Source of the DNA: Gracilaria gracilis
Lineage: Eukaryota > Rhodophyta > Florideophyceae > Gracilariales > Gracilariaceae
NCBI GenBank assembly: GCA_030374805.1
Contig: JARGSG010000018.1
Location: 186,001 to 250,000 of the forward strand
Length of the DNA: 64,000 nucleotides
Reading direction: 5' to 3'
Positions 20,250 through 31,216 of this stretch are shown in pieces. Each line of letters starts with the position of its first letter. The stretch's first letter is position 1. Made by a program: the position numbers and the translations under genes. Under the pieces are notes generated by a model, which had not been told where the DNA came from, searched no databases, and worked only from the letters and a program-made list of their open reading frames with translations.

Positions 20250-22530
20250 GCGGCACCGCTGAATGCCAAGCTGGAAAATAGGCCAGCCCACGAGCTTCGG
20301 AACGCTGTCCGATACGAAATAGGATGCATTTGACGAACTCCGACAACGTCTCATTCGTCCCCCAATACTGGCCATCCCGAAGCAAGGATGTCCGTACGTA
20401 CTGAATACTGACGCGTGTGATCGTCAGGAGGGATGTGCACTGCTTCAGAGGCAGCCAGACGGTGAGCTTCTTCCGGTCGGATACTGGAGTCGCCCGCTAA
20501 CCAAGGCGGAGCGAAGCTACTCTACGACCGAGCGTGAATGCCTGGAGGCCGTATGGGCCATCCTACACCCCCGACCGTACCTAGAGAGTCAGAGATTTAC
20601 AGTCCGAACGGATCACCGCTCTCTGAGGTAGTTGCTCAACCTAGCAGACGCCTCTGGACGATTGGCACGCTGGCGACTTCGCCTAATGGAGTACGACTTC
20701 GACGTCATTCACGGCCCGGGAATTAAAAAACCAGGCCGCGGACGCCCTTTCCCGAGTACGTTCGGATGGCGAAGACAATACTACGCTGGGCGACGAGATC
20801 CCCTGCTTGTTCGTTGATGACCCTACGGAAGATGGCTATTTAATCGCCAACATCTCCGTTATTTGGACAGAGTACACTGAGGTGTGCGTCTACTGGCCTA
20901 GGTCCGAACGGTCAGCTCCAAGACTTCCCGAAGTACTAACAGTTCGAAGAGAGAACACCAATGCCGTACCACTCAACATCGAGGAACTGGTCCGCGAGCA
21001 AGCGACGGACGTTTTCCACGAGTCCTTACGGAAATATATCGGCAATGGTGTCACTCTCTTCGACGTCGACCGACACGGACTCATCGTACAGAAGGCTTCA
21101 TTGGACGGTGCGGTTCAGAAGGTCGTGCCCGCGTCTCTGCAGCCACGCGTTCTCTATTTGACGCACTACTCCGGCACGGTCGGACACCCAGGCTCCACTC
21201 GGATGTACGAAAGTCTTCTCCGAGATTTCTATTGGCCCAACATGGCCAACGACGTATTTCAGACCGTACGGGATTGCCGCACGTGCCCGGCTACGAGAGG
21301 AACGCGTTTCCGCTCACAGAAGCTGCTGAAGCTGTTCCCCGCCGCCGGTCCTCTAAACTTGATCGCCATGGACATCGTAGGCCCATTTACGAAACCTCTA
21401 AACGGGTACCAATACATACTGGTAATGACCGATCGGTTCAGCAAACTGGCTCGCGCCATACCAATGCGGTCTACAACAGCACCAGCTGTAGCCAAGGTGT
21501 TCCTCGAACTCTGGGTTTATTCGTACGGAATGCCGAACTACATGTTGACCGATAACGCACCGCGGTTTGTGTCGAAGTTCTTCAAGACGGTATGTTCCGC
21601 TCTGGGTACCAAACACGTTCTCACCAAGGCGTATCACCCGCAAACAAACGGTCAGGCCGAACGGTTCAATATGACACTCGTGGAGATTCTGCGCCACTAC
21701 GTCGCGGAACACCAGAGAACGTGGCACGCGTACGTACAACTTCTAACGTATGGCTACAATCGGCAGGTGGACTGGTCGTTAGGAACTTCTCCGTTCCGAT
21801 TCGTCCTCACGCGTACACCTTCGGGCGTACTTTTGGATGAACCGAGTACAGCATTGGACCCGGCGACTACAACGCAGCCTACAGCAGCTCAGCGTAAGCG
21901 TTATACGCTAAAGCTGCTGCAGGCTACGTTACAGACCGCACGGAAAAAGCTGACGCGCGCGCAACAGCGCTACAAACAGGAGTTCGACAGTACCGTACGG
22001 TACACACCCAGCTTTGCTGCTGGCGAAGAAGTTTTCGTCGACCGACCGGAATATAAAAGCACGGACCAAGACCTCACGGACCAAGAACGTACATATCGGA
22101 TGCTCTTACCGAAGACGACTGGAACGTTCACAGTTATCTCTGCAACGGACAAAAACGTCACTATCGACCAGGACGGCATCCATAGCACGATCAGTATCGA
22201 CCTTGTTACGAGAGCTACGTCCGTGCGGAAGAGCACTGCACCGGTTACATCCGAACATACGCGTGGTACGGTCGTCACCGATCCACACGTACCTGTCGCA
22301 GGAGACATAGTGAGCGACGCAGTGCCCATAGCACCGTCCGGAACAGTTCCGAGCGTAGTAGAGAACTTTGTCGCACATCGCGACACTTCGAACGGACAAG
22401 AATACCGTGTACGTTGGTAAGGCTACACTGCCGCCAAGGATACCTACGGACCCCCGAAAAACCTCCCCCAACACTTCATTGCCCGATACTGGCGCCGCAG
22501 AAACCGTTCGACTTCTGCGACACTTCAGGG
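20250..22530 (+). pseudogene. gypsy copy 1 pol, RNase H / integrase / chromodomain part (fossil)
   Basis: This continues the interrupted gypsy pol. It holds the RNase H block, then the H2C2 zinc region, then the integrase core (TDNAPRFVSKFFKT and YHPQTNGQAERFN), ending in a chromodomain-like stretch near 22390-22510 (EYRVRW). It aligns with 53640-51380 (- strand) of the younger copy. Most of the integrase region (20807-22420) reads openly. It is broken overall, with a few breaks. Confidence 0.8.
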
Positions 22531-23259
22531 AGGGGGAGGAGAGTACTTATATACCGTACGGAATAACCGCGCGTGCGCACTGGTAGAAGCCAGTGCGAGG
22601 CATTGCGACACGCCGCCGCGCACGCGCCGTTGCACACACGCGGCACGGTGCAAGCAATACCGAACGGACTTCCATACCCTCCTGGAGCGGATCACCACGG
22701 CGCGACCACCAGCACGCCACGGCTACTTGCAAGGCGAATCAAAACATTCGTCACGAAAATTGCCTGCCCGTACGGTATGAAAAACGGCTGATTCAGTGTT
22801 TGGCCTCCAGCTCTGAAACGTTGGCGCTTCAGGTACTCAGAATGCCTGATTTGTACTATCCGCCCGGTCAAAATACTTACGAGGTTTTGGCTTCCACGCG
22901 CGCGCCGCTACTTGCAATACTGTCTAACGAATCGGTTACCGACGTCCGCGCGAGGCGCATACGCTCCGCGCAACAATAATTGCAAACATTTCTGGAGCAC
23001 CCACCTCGCAGCACTCGCTGCGCGAGCCCCCATGACGTACACGGAACAGCCACGGCACGAGTCCATTTCCGCCACCCTCGTTGTACGTTTGTAGGAGCTT
23101 TACCACACTGTTCGGTATCGAACAATGTCGTCTTTTGAAAACGACCAAGGCAACTAGGATTGCCTCCTATCTACTAGTACGCAAAAGGAACCTGATGGAC
23201 AATCACGAAAAGGCTCAGGGCCGTTTATTAGGAACGTTCAAGGTACTATCCGTTTCGGC

Positions 23260-24246
23260 CTAACCGCGACTAACTACTCGCCTCATGGCCAGTACGGTAT
23301 TCGTCGCCCCGCGACCACGTTCACGCCCATAAACAAGCCCACGGGGCGTGGGAAAGCCCGAACGGAAACCACGACCGGACACAGACGCGCCACGCGTCAC
23401 GTTCTTGAAAATATCGGCCGGCTTTGATGACTGGAACTGAGCCGAGGTACCCGGCCAAGGAGCGCTGGGGACCACTGTTCTTCGTACGTTTGGCCTGTCA
23501 ATCGGAGATGGCGCAGGGCTTGGGAGGATTCCATCCTCATCGGCAGCCATAGTATCGGTGGCTGCGGCAGCTTCTGCAGGACCGCTCGGAGACGTCATCG
23601 CGATATCCGCGACTTCGGTTGGCTCAGCAGCATCAGCTGACCCCACCACGCGGCCCGCATCGGAAGCTCCCGCTCCATCACCAGCTTCGGCAAGCTCCAC
23701 TTCTCTGGCCACGTCGTCCGCTGCAGCTGGTTCCGGAAGCTCCAGATCAGGCTCTGGCGATCCAGATGGCGTCGGTGCACGCAACGTGGTGCCGCGAAAC
23801 ATGGACCGATTCACATTCCTTAAGTTCTCCACGATCTGGTGCACCTTGCGTTCGGCGTCGACTTGCTCCTGTATCCCTTCGTACGAACGGTCAAGTAGCT
23901 CCTCGATCTCTGGAGCCTCAGTCGTTCGTAACTCCCCGCCCGGATGTGAAGCGAGGCCTATCGCAGCAATCGACGCCTCTTACAGCCCTGCTGTGGTCAC
24001 GGAGGTCACGCAGGAGGTCAATCTGAGCTTGCGCCTGCTCACGCAACGCAGCCTCGGCATTGACCGCACGGCGCAACCGCCCACGAGCACCCAACAGAGC
24101 CGACGTTATGTGAGGCGTTTCTTCCTCCCCGCCCGGAACACAGACCGCACACAAGTCTGCGAAGGCCGTCGCCGTGTGGGGTACGGATAGGTCTACGCTT
24201 CCCGGAAATGAGTACTTGCCCATCAACTTTCGTTCGAACCGGTACT
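23260..24246 (-). pseudogene. gypsy copy 1 antisense ORF, distal block (fossil)
   Basis: This is the C-terminal part of an extra ORF that lies downstream of pol and on the opposite strand, matching 49710-50649 (+) of the younger copy. It has an Ala/Glu-rich alpha-helical stretch, a Pro/Ala/Asp-rich low-complexity middle and an Arg/Gly-rich tail. Its function is unknown. The homology breaks at the TIR of cargo transposon 2 and resumes at about 35026. It is broken. Confidence 0.7.
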
Positions 24247-24248
24247 AC

Positions 24249-24266
24249 CGGTGTTCTCGGAATGCT
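24249..24266 (+). repeat. Left terminal inverted repeat of cargo transposon 2
   Basis: CGGTGTTCTCGGAATGCT matches the complement of 35006-35023 at 17 of 18 positions. It lies exactly where gypsy homology ends. Confidence 0.85.
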
Positions 24267-24519
24267 CGTTTAGTATGCTAGATAGCTAGTTGTGAAAATA
24301 AAAATCCAAAAAATCTAGCAATTTTGGAGTTTGCGCTAGTTGGCCGCGGCAAAAAAAACATTTGCAAGGAAATTTCGTTTTCGAGTGATGCAGTTTACGC
24401 TCCATCTTTTAAAGTTCGGGGCTTGTTGTAGTTCTTACGCCATTATTGGCACTTTCAAATTCCACTCAGCGTTCGAAAACGCTCTGAAAATGCACGGACA
24501 CTTTAGTCATGCTCGCATA

Positions 24520-25483
24520 TTACTCTGCATTCGGATCGTCATTTTCGGTTTCCTCGAATTTCAGGTCGAAGAAGTCCATCGGGCAGCTATCGACATGATC
24601 GTACACCCTTCTCGCCCCAAGGTGGCTGCCTATGCCCCCCATCTTTTTCACCCTCTGCTCCTCCAGTATGCGCTCCGCTGTCGGTGCCGCATCTTTCGAA
24701 CTCCGGAACCCCACTAGTGGCACCCCACACGGCAGGTGTGGCGGTACGAAAACCTCCCCCTTCTTCTGTACCATCACCGCACCCTTCCGCCTCTTCTTCA
24801 CGCGACTCTCCCCAACGTCTTCTTCCGTCTCATTGCTCGTCAGCGCGGCAGTCCTCTCACCTTTTCGTCGACGTCCACCCCCAGAACCAGGCGTCACCGG
24901 CCATCGTTTCTCTCGTCCACCTCCACTCCCTCTACTTCCTTTACGCACCAATTCCTTCAACTCCACCAAGAGATTGCAAGCCTTCTCCACCTGCCCCACT
25001 TGCTTCTCTAACACCTCAACCCTCTCCCTCAATTACATATTCTCCTTGCTCAGCGTCCCCATCCTTCTCGCCACACACTCCACCATCACACTAGCGTGCT
25101 CTCCAGCCTCAGTAATTGCCAATTTCATACGCCTCCGTATGTTCGATATCACATCCAATGGCAGCTCTGCCTCCGACACACTCAGCACCACCCTTCCCAT
25201 CTGAAACACCACTTCCGAAATGCACTTGTCCACATGCCCCTTCAAATCACCACCAAGCCTTCTCACCAGCTCTTCAATTTCCCCCGAAAGCCCCCTCCGA
25301 CCCTCCTCCTCCATCATCACCGTCTCCATCCCCTTCTCCACCTCCACTCGATTCCTTCTCGACAGTGTCAACCTTCGCGATGCAATCTTCCTTCTGCGGT
25401 GCCGGCGTCTCCGGCGTCCCCAGAACTTCCGTCCGGCGCAACAGATCCATGAGCTCTTGGTCTTGAATGTACTCGTTCGACAT
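24520..25483 (-). pseudogene. Coiled-coil protein 2 homologue (cargo transposon 2), disrupted
   Basis: Homologous to 18853-19864. It starts with MSNEYIQDQELMDLL. It keeps the helical block ISNIRRRMKLAITEAGEHAS and a following coiled coil (LRERVEVLEKQVGQVEK). The most conserved part is the C-terminus: AAPTAERILEEQR, SCPMDFFDLKFEETE and DPNAE, ending in TAA. There is one frame change near 25300 and one in-frame TAA at 25033. Similarity concentrated at the C-terminus, despite divergence elsewhere, suggests past selection on that end. It lies downstream of the reductase-like gene on the same strand. Confidence 0.65.
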
Positions 25484-25633
25484 CCCGGTCGTTGAAGCCA
25501 CTCCAGACAAGGACAGCGTTTTTGACACCGCTCGCAACCTTGACTCCGTTGGCCGCACATCCCCCTACCGCGCACGGTTATTTATCCCACAATTTTCTCC
25601 CCATCATTTTGGCGGCATCGCGCTCCATTTCCA

Positions 25634-26560
25634 TCAAAGAATGATTCTTTCCAGAAATTTCCACCACCCCATTTTTCTTCTCGGTATCATGTTCAATCCA
25701 AATAAAGCCCCTGGTGATAAATTAATTATATAGGACCGACATTGATTGAGGAATTCTGTATGAGAGGGAGCAGGGTCCCGGTTTCCAGCGATTCTCTCCT
25801 TGATGCTAAAGTCGGTAAAGTAGGCCTTCCTGATAAGGAGGTCCGAAAATGACGTAGGAAAGTCAGAGAGACATCTGCTGTACACGGGAAGCCTGTTAAC
25901 CACTTGCTTGGGGTCGCATCTGATACCAGTTTTTAACCCAACTATGCAGATGAGCTCCTTCAATATGCTTGACACCACTCCGGTGCATAGAATGGCAACC
26001 TCATGCATCGAGATAGAACCATGACAGACCCTCACGAGATTGAACGCCGAAGACAATACCAGTTTCTCGTAGTAGCTTCTACGGAAGGCGTCTTCAGTTA
26101 AGACGTGGCACGAGAGACTTGCAGAGAGCAACCTTTCCGCTATCATGGCCCCCCATTTCCCCGTGGCGCTATTGAGACCGAAGGGGCTTCCGAGAGTAAC
26201 ACCATCAACTGGAGGTGCCGCCCTCGAACCAATTCCAAGATATAGTGCGATATTTGTACTGTTCTTCAACCCGCACTTGGATAACAGGGGAAGGATGTCC
26301 CCGTTTTGGACAAAAACAAGGCTCTGTGAGGGGGGACATGCCCGGATGAAGTCCTCCAACTACGACGTTCTCCTGCAAAACACTATGGAGCAGATAAGAA
26401 TTTCTGCAGAACGAAAAAATTGCTTCGTAGAGAGCATGATATCTTCTGAGGTCCTATGCTCTGAAGCATGTAGCAGATACGACCCCTGCCGATCACGACT
26501 GCTGCTGTGTTGGATCGTTGAACATCGACAGTGTCGATATTGATGTTCGATGGCTTGAAG
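25634..26560 (-). pseudogene. 2-dehydropantoate 2-reductase-like homologue (cargo transposon 2), disrupted
   Basis: Homologous to the gene at 16171-17157. The Rossmann start AAVVIGRGRI lies at about 26500 in one frame. From 26359 the rest reads openly: ACPPSQSLVFVQNGD, YLGIGSRAAPPVDGVTLGSP and SYYEKLVLSSAFNLV, then a C-terminal helical domain to 25634. A TAG at 26360 and a frame change separate the two parts. The Rossmann motif has Cys where the last Gly of GxGxxG is expected (GRGRIC). It stands head to head with an epimerase remnant, as in cargo transposon 1. Confidence 0.65.
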
Positions 26561-27049
26561 AATGCTGGAGCTGTTCTCTTCGCAACTATTGCTGAAGCAA
26601 TTACAGGTCTTAATTCGTGGTTTGAATTGAAATTTCATAAAAGCAGGAAACGGAAGGATGTGAAAATGTACTACTTGTGGTTTAAGAGATCAAGAAGGTT
26701 TTATGAAGGACAACTGATTGGTTTTATTAGTAGCTGTTCCCTTCAACGAGTGAAGAATATTAATGAATGTCTCGTAAACAGTACGATGAAGGACTAAGCG
26801 ATATAATATATATGGTATTAATGCGCTTCATATAGTTCTATAGCCCCCTGGAATAGAAACTCTTGTGAAATGAACTTTTTTGCATATAATAGTGATGTAT
26901 GGCTCTTCGTCATTATGTGGTTCATACATATGTCTACCCGTTTAGAATATAAACGCCTCTTACGGTATGGGTTTTTTATATAAGAACGTCTCCTACTTGC
27001 CTAGAGAATCGACTTTGCAGCATTGGAAGTGGGTGTGGGTAGGAGAGTC
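26561..27049. promoter_or_regulatory. Divergent region between reductase-like and epimerase remnants
   Basis: AT-rich, with several TATA-like stretches (TATAATATATATGG at about 26802). It is equivalent to 17158-17438. Only chance frames occur. Confidence 0.4.
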
Positions 27050-27154
27050 ATGGATCATTCTCTAATTGCAGCTCCTTCCCTTCTTTCGTCAGACTTTGCG
27101 CGTCTTGCCGAAGAAGTGGAGCGTATGAAAGGAGCTGGAGCAGATTGGCAATAG
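27050..27154 (+). pseudogene. Ribulose-phosphate 3-epimerase, truncated after about 33 codons
   Basis: From ATG 27050 the product reads as the epimerase N-terminus (IAAPSLLSSDFARLAEE, MKGAGADW). It stops where the HID metal-ligand motif should come next. The break point coincides with the start of a repeat (GGAGGAAGGAGGC, from 27155) that recurs at 29344. No continuation of the gene is found further right. It is closest to the epimerase at 17439 rather than the divergent one at 14030. Confidence 0.8.
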
Positions 27155-27410
27155 GAGGAAGGAGGCAATAAACGTCGGTAGCAAAACGCCCTCGGTCGGA
27201 AACACCTCAGATATCGAATACTTTCTCATCGTAGCCCAGTAAGTGTACCACTGGGTTAATAGGGTAGTATTAGGTAGTTAAAAGTGTGGCTGGGAAGGGC
27301 CAGCCACAGTTGAAAGGGCGCGAACACCTGAATTTAAAATATTTATCTTGTAATGCATGTGACGGGCGGCGCGGCTAGACAGCGGTTCGGGGTATCGTGA
27401 TATCTCTCGC
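27155..27410 (+). repeat. Direct repeat R1, copy 1
   Basis: About 250 bp, repeated in the same orientation at 29344-29585 with roughly 85-90% identity by eye. Landmarks are AGCAAAACGCCC, GATATCGAATA, CATCGTAGCCCAGTAAGTGT and TTGTAATGCATGTGACGG. It ends in a partial copy of the 74-bp palindrome. It truncates the epimerase. Confidence 0.75.
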
Positions 27411-27462
27411 AACTAATAAAGGACCGATAGGGGGACAATTGCACTTCTGCAGGGCCATGGCG

Positions 27463-27520
27463 CGGCGTGGCGCTTCATCGGTGCACCGATGAAGCGCAAC
27501 GCCACCCCGGACCGCTGTCC
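27463..27520. repeat. Palindromic repeat P1 (partial)
   Basis: GGCGTGGCGCTTCATCGG, then GTGCAC, then the complementary arm, and CCCCGGACCGCTGTCC on one side only. A member of the 74-bp palindrome family with one arm shortened. Confidence 0.75.
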
Positions 27521-27749
27521 AAAAAATTAGAATTTTTTTTTGCCTTGCAGGTCCAGGCGGTCCTAGAGCACTGAACCCGGGGCGCGCGGGGTACTAGTAC
27601 CGTGCGCTGCGCGTGCAGCACCATTCGCGAGGGGCGTGTACCACTGCTCTGCGTCGACGTCTTTGACGTCTTCGCCGTAGACGCGATATATACGAGGCCC
27701 TTTCAAAGTGATAAATAAACAATTTGGAATTCTCGCGGCATGCCCGGCT

Positions 27750-27823
27750 GGACGGCGGTCCGGGGTGTCATGGCGCTACATCGGTGCACCGATGAAGCGC
27801 CACGCCACCCCGGACCGCTGTCC
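27750..27823. repeat. Palindromic repeat P2 (74 bp)
   Basis: A near-perfect palindrome centred on GGTGCACC. The arms start GGACGGCGGTCCGGGGTG and end CCCCGGACCGCTGTCC. Confidence 0.85.
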
Positions 27824-28631
27824 GACACCCTAGACCGCTGTCTGCGGTCAAACACAGCACTACAGTCCATGCTCCTTATATGCTGAACACTTAGACGTAC
27901 ATTGTATTCAAAGACAGCCCATTGTTTTATATCCACGGCAGAAACGGCCAAATTACACTCAAGCAATTGCCGTCGTCAAGGATGGTATGTCGTTTCGGCG
28001 CGCAGAAGAGCAGTACTTCATGTCACTATCTACACTGTACTACCTATTCCACCATGGCAACGATTACCTGCAGTTCAGACACGAACATACATTCACACAT
28101 TCTGGTTCCTTAGTCACAGCTGGAAGGGACGTACGAACGAACGAACACAATTTATTGTATTCCATTGAGCGGTACGAGGGGTGCGAGCGGCGCATCTCGC
28201 TAAGCATCCGGGCGACCCCTCGTACAAACGCTTTCGCGCTGGGTCCGGCTCCACCGTAATGTTGAAGCCCAGCGGAGTCATCTCGATATTGTTTGCGAAA
28301 GAACCAACTCAATAAATTTTACTATGCATAGGGGGGTCTTAGAGCTGGAAGGCGGTTGACTCTCACAGGAGATCCAGGCGTCGACGGTATACAGACACAG
28401 CAGTGCATCGTAGAACCACTTTTCTAAGCGTCAGCGCGAGTGCGATATACTCCCTGGGAGGGTCAGAGCCTCTTGCAAGGCTATACCATTGCGGCAGGCG
28501 CCGCAGGAACGCTTGTACAGAGGTTCTCAAACCTCCGTAGATGTCCAGGGACGTCCCCGCGGTAGACGCTAAGTATAGGGGGCCCTTCTCAAGTGAAAAA
28601 AATTTACAATTTCGGCGAACGGCGCGGCTAA

Positions 28632-28692
28632 TGGATAGCGGTTCGGGGTGGCGTGGCGCTTCATCGGTGCACCTATGAAACGCCACGCCACC
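28632..28692. repeat. Palindromic repeat P3 (partial)
   Basis: The left arm is complete (GGATAGCGGTTCGGGGTGG) and the right arm is truncated at CGCCACGCCACC. The sequence before it (about 28560-28631) matches the stretch before P2, so P2 and P3 are parts of a longer repeat. Confidence 0.7.
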
Positions 28693-28738
28693 AAAATTAT
28701 TCAAAATTTCCCGACGGCTGGTCAGCAACGTGGCGCCT

Positions 28739-28812
28739 GGACATCGGTCCGGGGTGTCGTGGCGCTTCATCGGTGCATCGATGAAGCGCCACGACACCCC
28801 AGACCGCTGTCC
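28739..28812. repeat. Palindromic repeat P4 (74 bp)
   Basis: GGACATCGGTCCGGGGTGTC pairs with GACACCCCAGACCGCTGTCC around GGTGCATCG. Confidence 0.85.
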
Positions 28813-29343
28813 ACAGCCCGTTGACGGTTGTATGAGCCGCACTGCCAAACTGAGACCGGCTTCCCTGCTCCACTCCACCCCCGCCGTGCCCCCCACCCCG
28901 CGCCGTGCCCCCACTGAGGTGGCAACCCCACCATACCTGGCGCTCTTCGTGCGCGTGCCCCTCGGCGGTGAACTGGTCGCTGCTCACCTCCTCTTGGACC
29001 ATGGTGGTACTAAATTGTCGCCGTCTAAGTTCACGTAAGCAGTAGGTCAGGAGCAGGTCATGGAAGGAAGAGCCTACTGCCATTTCCCTGAATTGGTTCC
29101 TGTGAAGGAAGAGCTCCAACGGAGCACTGGGCGAAGATTTTTACCAGAGGTTTGGACGACGGACTACACTAGGCTTCGGTGACGCTGGAAGGCTACGGAC
29201 TGGTTCTTGCAACTGGTTTCGCCGATGGGATGACGATTGGGTGGAGAGAATGTCGCTCACTGTTTCTTGAGTGGTCAACGTGGTACATGCGGAACGCCAT
29301 CTCGTGGTGTGCCCCTCTGCCGAGGAAGATCTAAGATATCAAA

Positions 29344-29562
29344 GGGAGGAAGGAGGCGATAAAACGTTGGTAGCAAAACGCCCGCGGTCGGAAACACCTA
29401 AGATATCGAATATTTTCTCATCGTAGCCCAGTAAGTGTATCACAGGGCTAATAGGGTAGTACTAGGTAGTTACAAGTCTGGGTGGGCCAGCCATAGTCGA
29501 AATGGCGCGAACCCTGAATTTAAAAATTATATCTTGTAATGCATGTGACGGTCGGCGCGGCT
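29344..29562 (+). repeat. Direct repeat R1, copy 2
   Basis: The second copy of the repeat at 27155, again running directly into a palindrome (29563-29636). Two direct copies 2.2 kb apart could bound a single inserted unit. I find no coding content typical of an LTR element between them. Confidence 0.7.
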
Positions 29563-29636
29563 GGACAGCGGTTCGGGCTGTTTTGGCGCTTTATTGGTGC
29601 ACCGATGAAGCGCCACTACACCCCAGATCGCTGTCC
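29563..29636. repeat. Palindromic repeat P5 (74 bp)
   Basis: The same length and arms as P2 and P4 but more diverged (TTTTGGCGCTTTATTGGTGC in the left half). It is preceded by CGGCT and followed by ACAGCCG. Confidence 0.8.
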
Positions 29637-30396
29637 ACAGCCGGTTGAGAGGGGAGGGGTTGTACGAAAGGTGAAGTGATCGCTTGCGAACACTTACATC
29701 GCTATTCGTCGTTCCAATGTGGTTCACCAATTCCGGCGATGCGGAACACTTGCTTTGAATGACGCGAAACCCCCAAACGGACATTTACCAAGGTACAAAA
29801 GACAAGAGTGTCCAACTGCGTCGGTCCTCAACGTGACCAAAATTTACGAAGTTACCATTTTCGAATCGCTCGTTCCGATCTACTCCTCTTCATTGCGCTT
29901 ACTTCTTCTTTTCCAAGATACAAGCAGTTGTTTACAACCGTTCAGTACCATATTTTCACTCACGCGAGCCCAAAAGGGTATTTAGTCTGCTGTTCGCTGC
30001 CGTGGCGTGTGTTGCTTTCTCCTCTTCGCCGTTCTCTCGCGCCCGTCTCCCGTCTGCTGCCGTATTCCGCCCGCTCCCGAACATTTCCGTCTCCTCAATT
30101 TCCTGGTCTTGCGTGGTCTCGCGTACTTCTAGCATTCTCTCTCGTCATAAAATGGCTCCGTTCACCCCCCCTCACCCCTGAATTCTTTTGATCCACTCAT
30201 CAAAATGCACGGTACTGGGGATGAACTTCTCACAGTATGTCTTGCACTCCGCGATCACTACGCGTCGGCGATGCAAGAGAAAGATGAGCCGAGGAAAATG
30301 GGGCATACCGCTTTCGTCGACTATGTTGTCAAGAATCGGAACATACTGCGGAAAGCAGCGGAATAATTTCATATTCTGGTGGGACCGGAACATAAC
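29637..30396. other. No recognised gene
   Basis: Only short frames occur. Codon pattern and composition give no support for a gene. This lies where most of the methyltransferase-SET gene would be expected by comparison with cargo transposon 1. Confidence 0.4.
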
Positions 30397-30557
30397 ACGT
30401 ATTACGCACGCCTTCGCAACTCGCAGAATATCGTTTTCTAGCAGTGCGAGCACTTCGGGATATAGAGGTGGGCGAAGAGTTGTTCGCGGACTACGATTCG
30501 AACTATAGCTGGCCAAGGGCAACGAATCCTGTCATAGTAATTGACTATAGTATGTGA
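30397..30557 (+). pseudogene. SET-domain C-terminal fragment (cargo transposon 2)
   Basis: A short frame reads LAEYRFLAVRALRDIEVGEE, then LFADYDSNYSW, ending in TGA. It matches the end of the SET domain at 9780-9640 (LMKYILLRVTAKRHIEVGEE, then LYFSYGAEYNW). A stop lies just upstream and the rest of the domain is missing. Its position and strand relative to coiled-coil gene 1 are the same as in cargo transposon 1, which supports common origin. Confidence 0.7.
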
Positions 30558-31216
30558 GGTAGAACTTCAAGTTAAAGCAATACGTTACGATTTGTTTACG
30601 TACCTGAATGAATAGGTATTGCACTGCAACTGTGGCACAGCTGCCATGAAAGATTTTCAACACGTCTTGCATCGAAGTCTGTTAATAAACGCAAAACTAC
30701 CCGAAGAGTTACCAGCGGTGAAAGGAGCGGAGTGTAAGTATTTGATACAAATGAGGTAATAGGGGGCCTCACTGGTTTCGCCGTGGTAAAACTGGGATGG
30801 GATAACTATCTTTAAATAGAATAGAGAACTGACCGGTCGCATCAATTGAGAAACTGGGGCGGCTATTTGCGGTGAAGAAGAAGAAGAAGTAATGAACTAG
30901 GATGAAATGTTAAAGCAAGCTTATGAGTAAACATGCTCAGAATGGAGCGAACATCGTGTTTTGGAGACTTCGAAATATTTCATATTTCCAGAACAAATAC
31001 CAAAGAATGATGAAAATGCAAAAGGTATTGGAAAGTTTCGAACGGAATACACTATTTCGGAAATTGGAACATCGTGTTAAAACGGGTGGCGTGAATGTCA
31101 CGACGGTGCTGAAAGTATCGAGTCATACGCCTACCATCAGATCGAGCTCCCACTGCGACAAGTTGCGAAGACGTCGCTAGCGCAGGTTCGAACCGGAGAA
31201 GGGCGTTGGATGCAGT
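30558..31216. other. No recognised gene
   Basis: AT-rich spacer between the SET remnant and the coiled-coil 1 remnant. A GAAGAAGAAGAAG run lies at about 30873. Nothing else is seen. Confidence 0.4.

Noticed and set aside
28860-29180. Aspartic-protease-like stretch (VRVPLGG .. LLLDHGGTKL)
   Set aside because: Resembles a D-T/S-G-x-T block only loosely; the catalytic triplet is not met and no flanking domain supports it.
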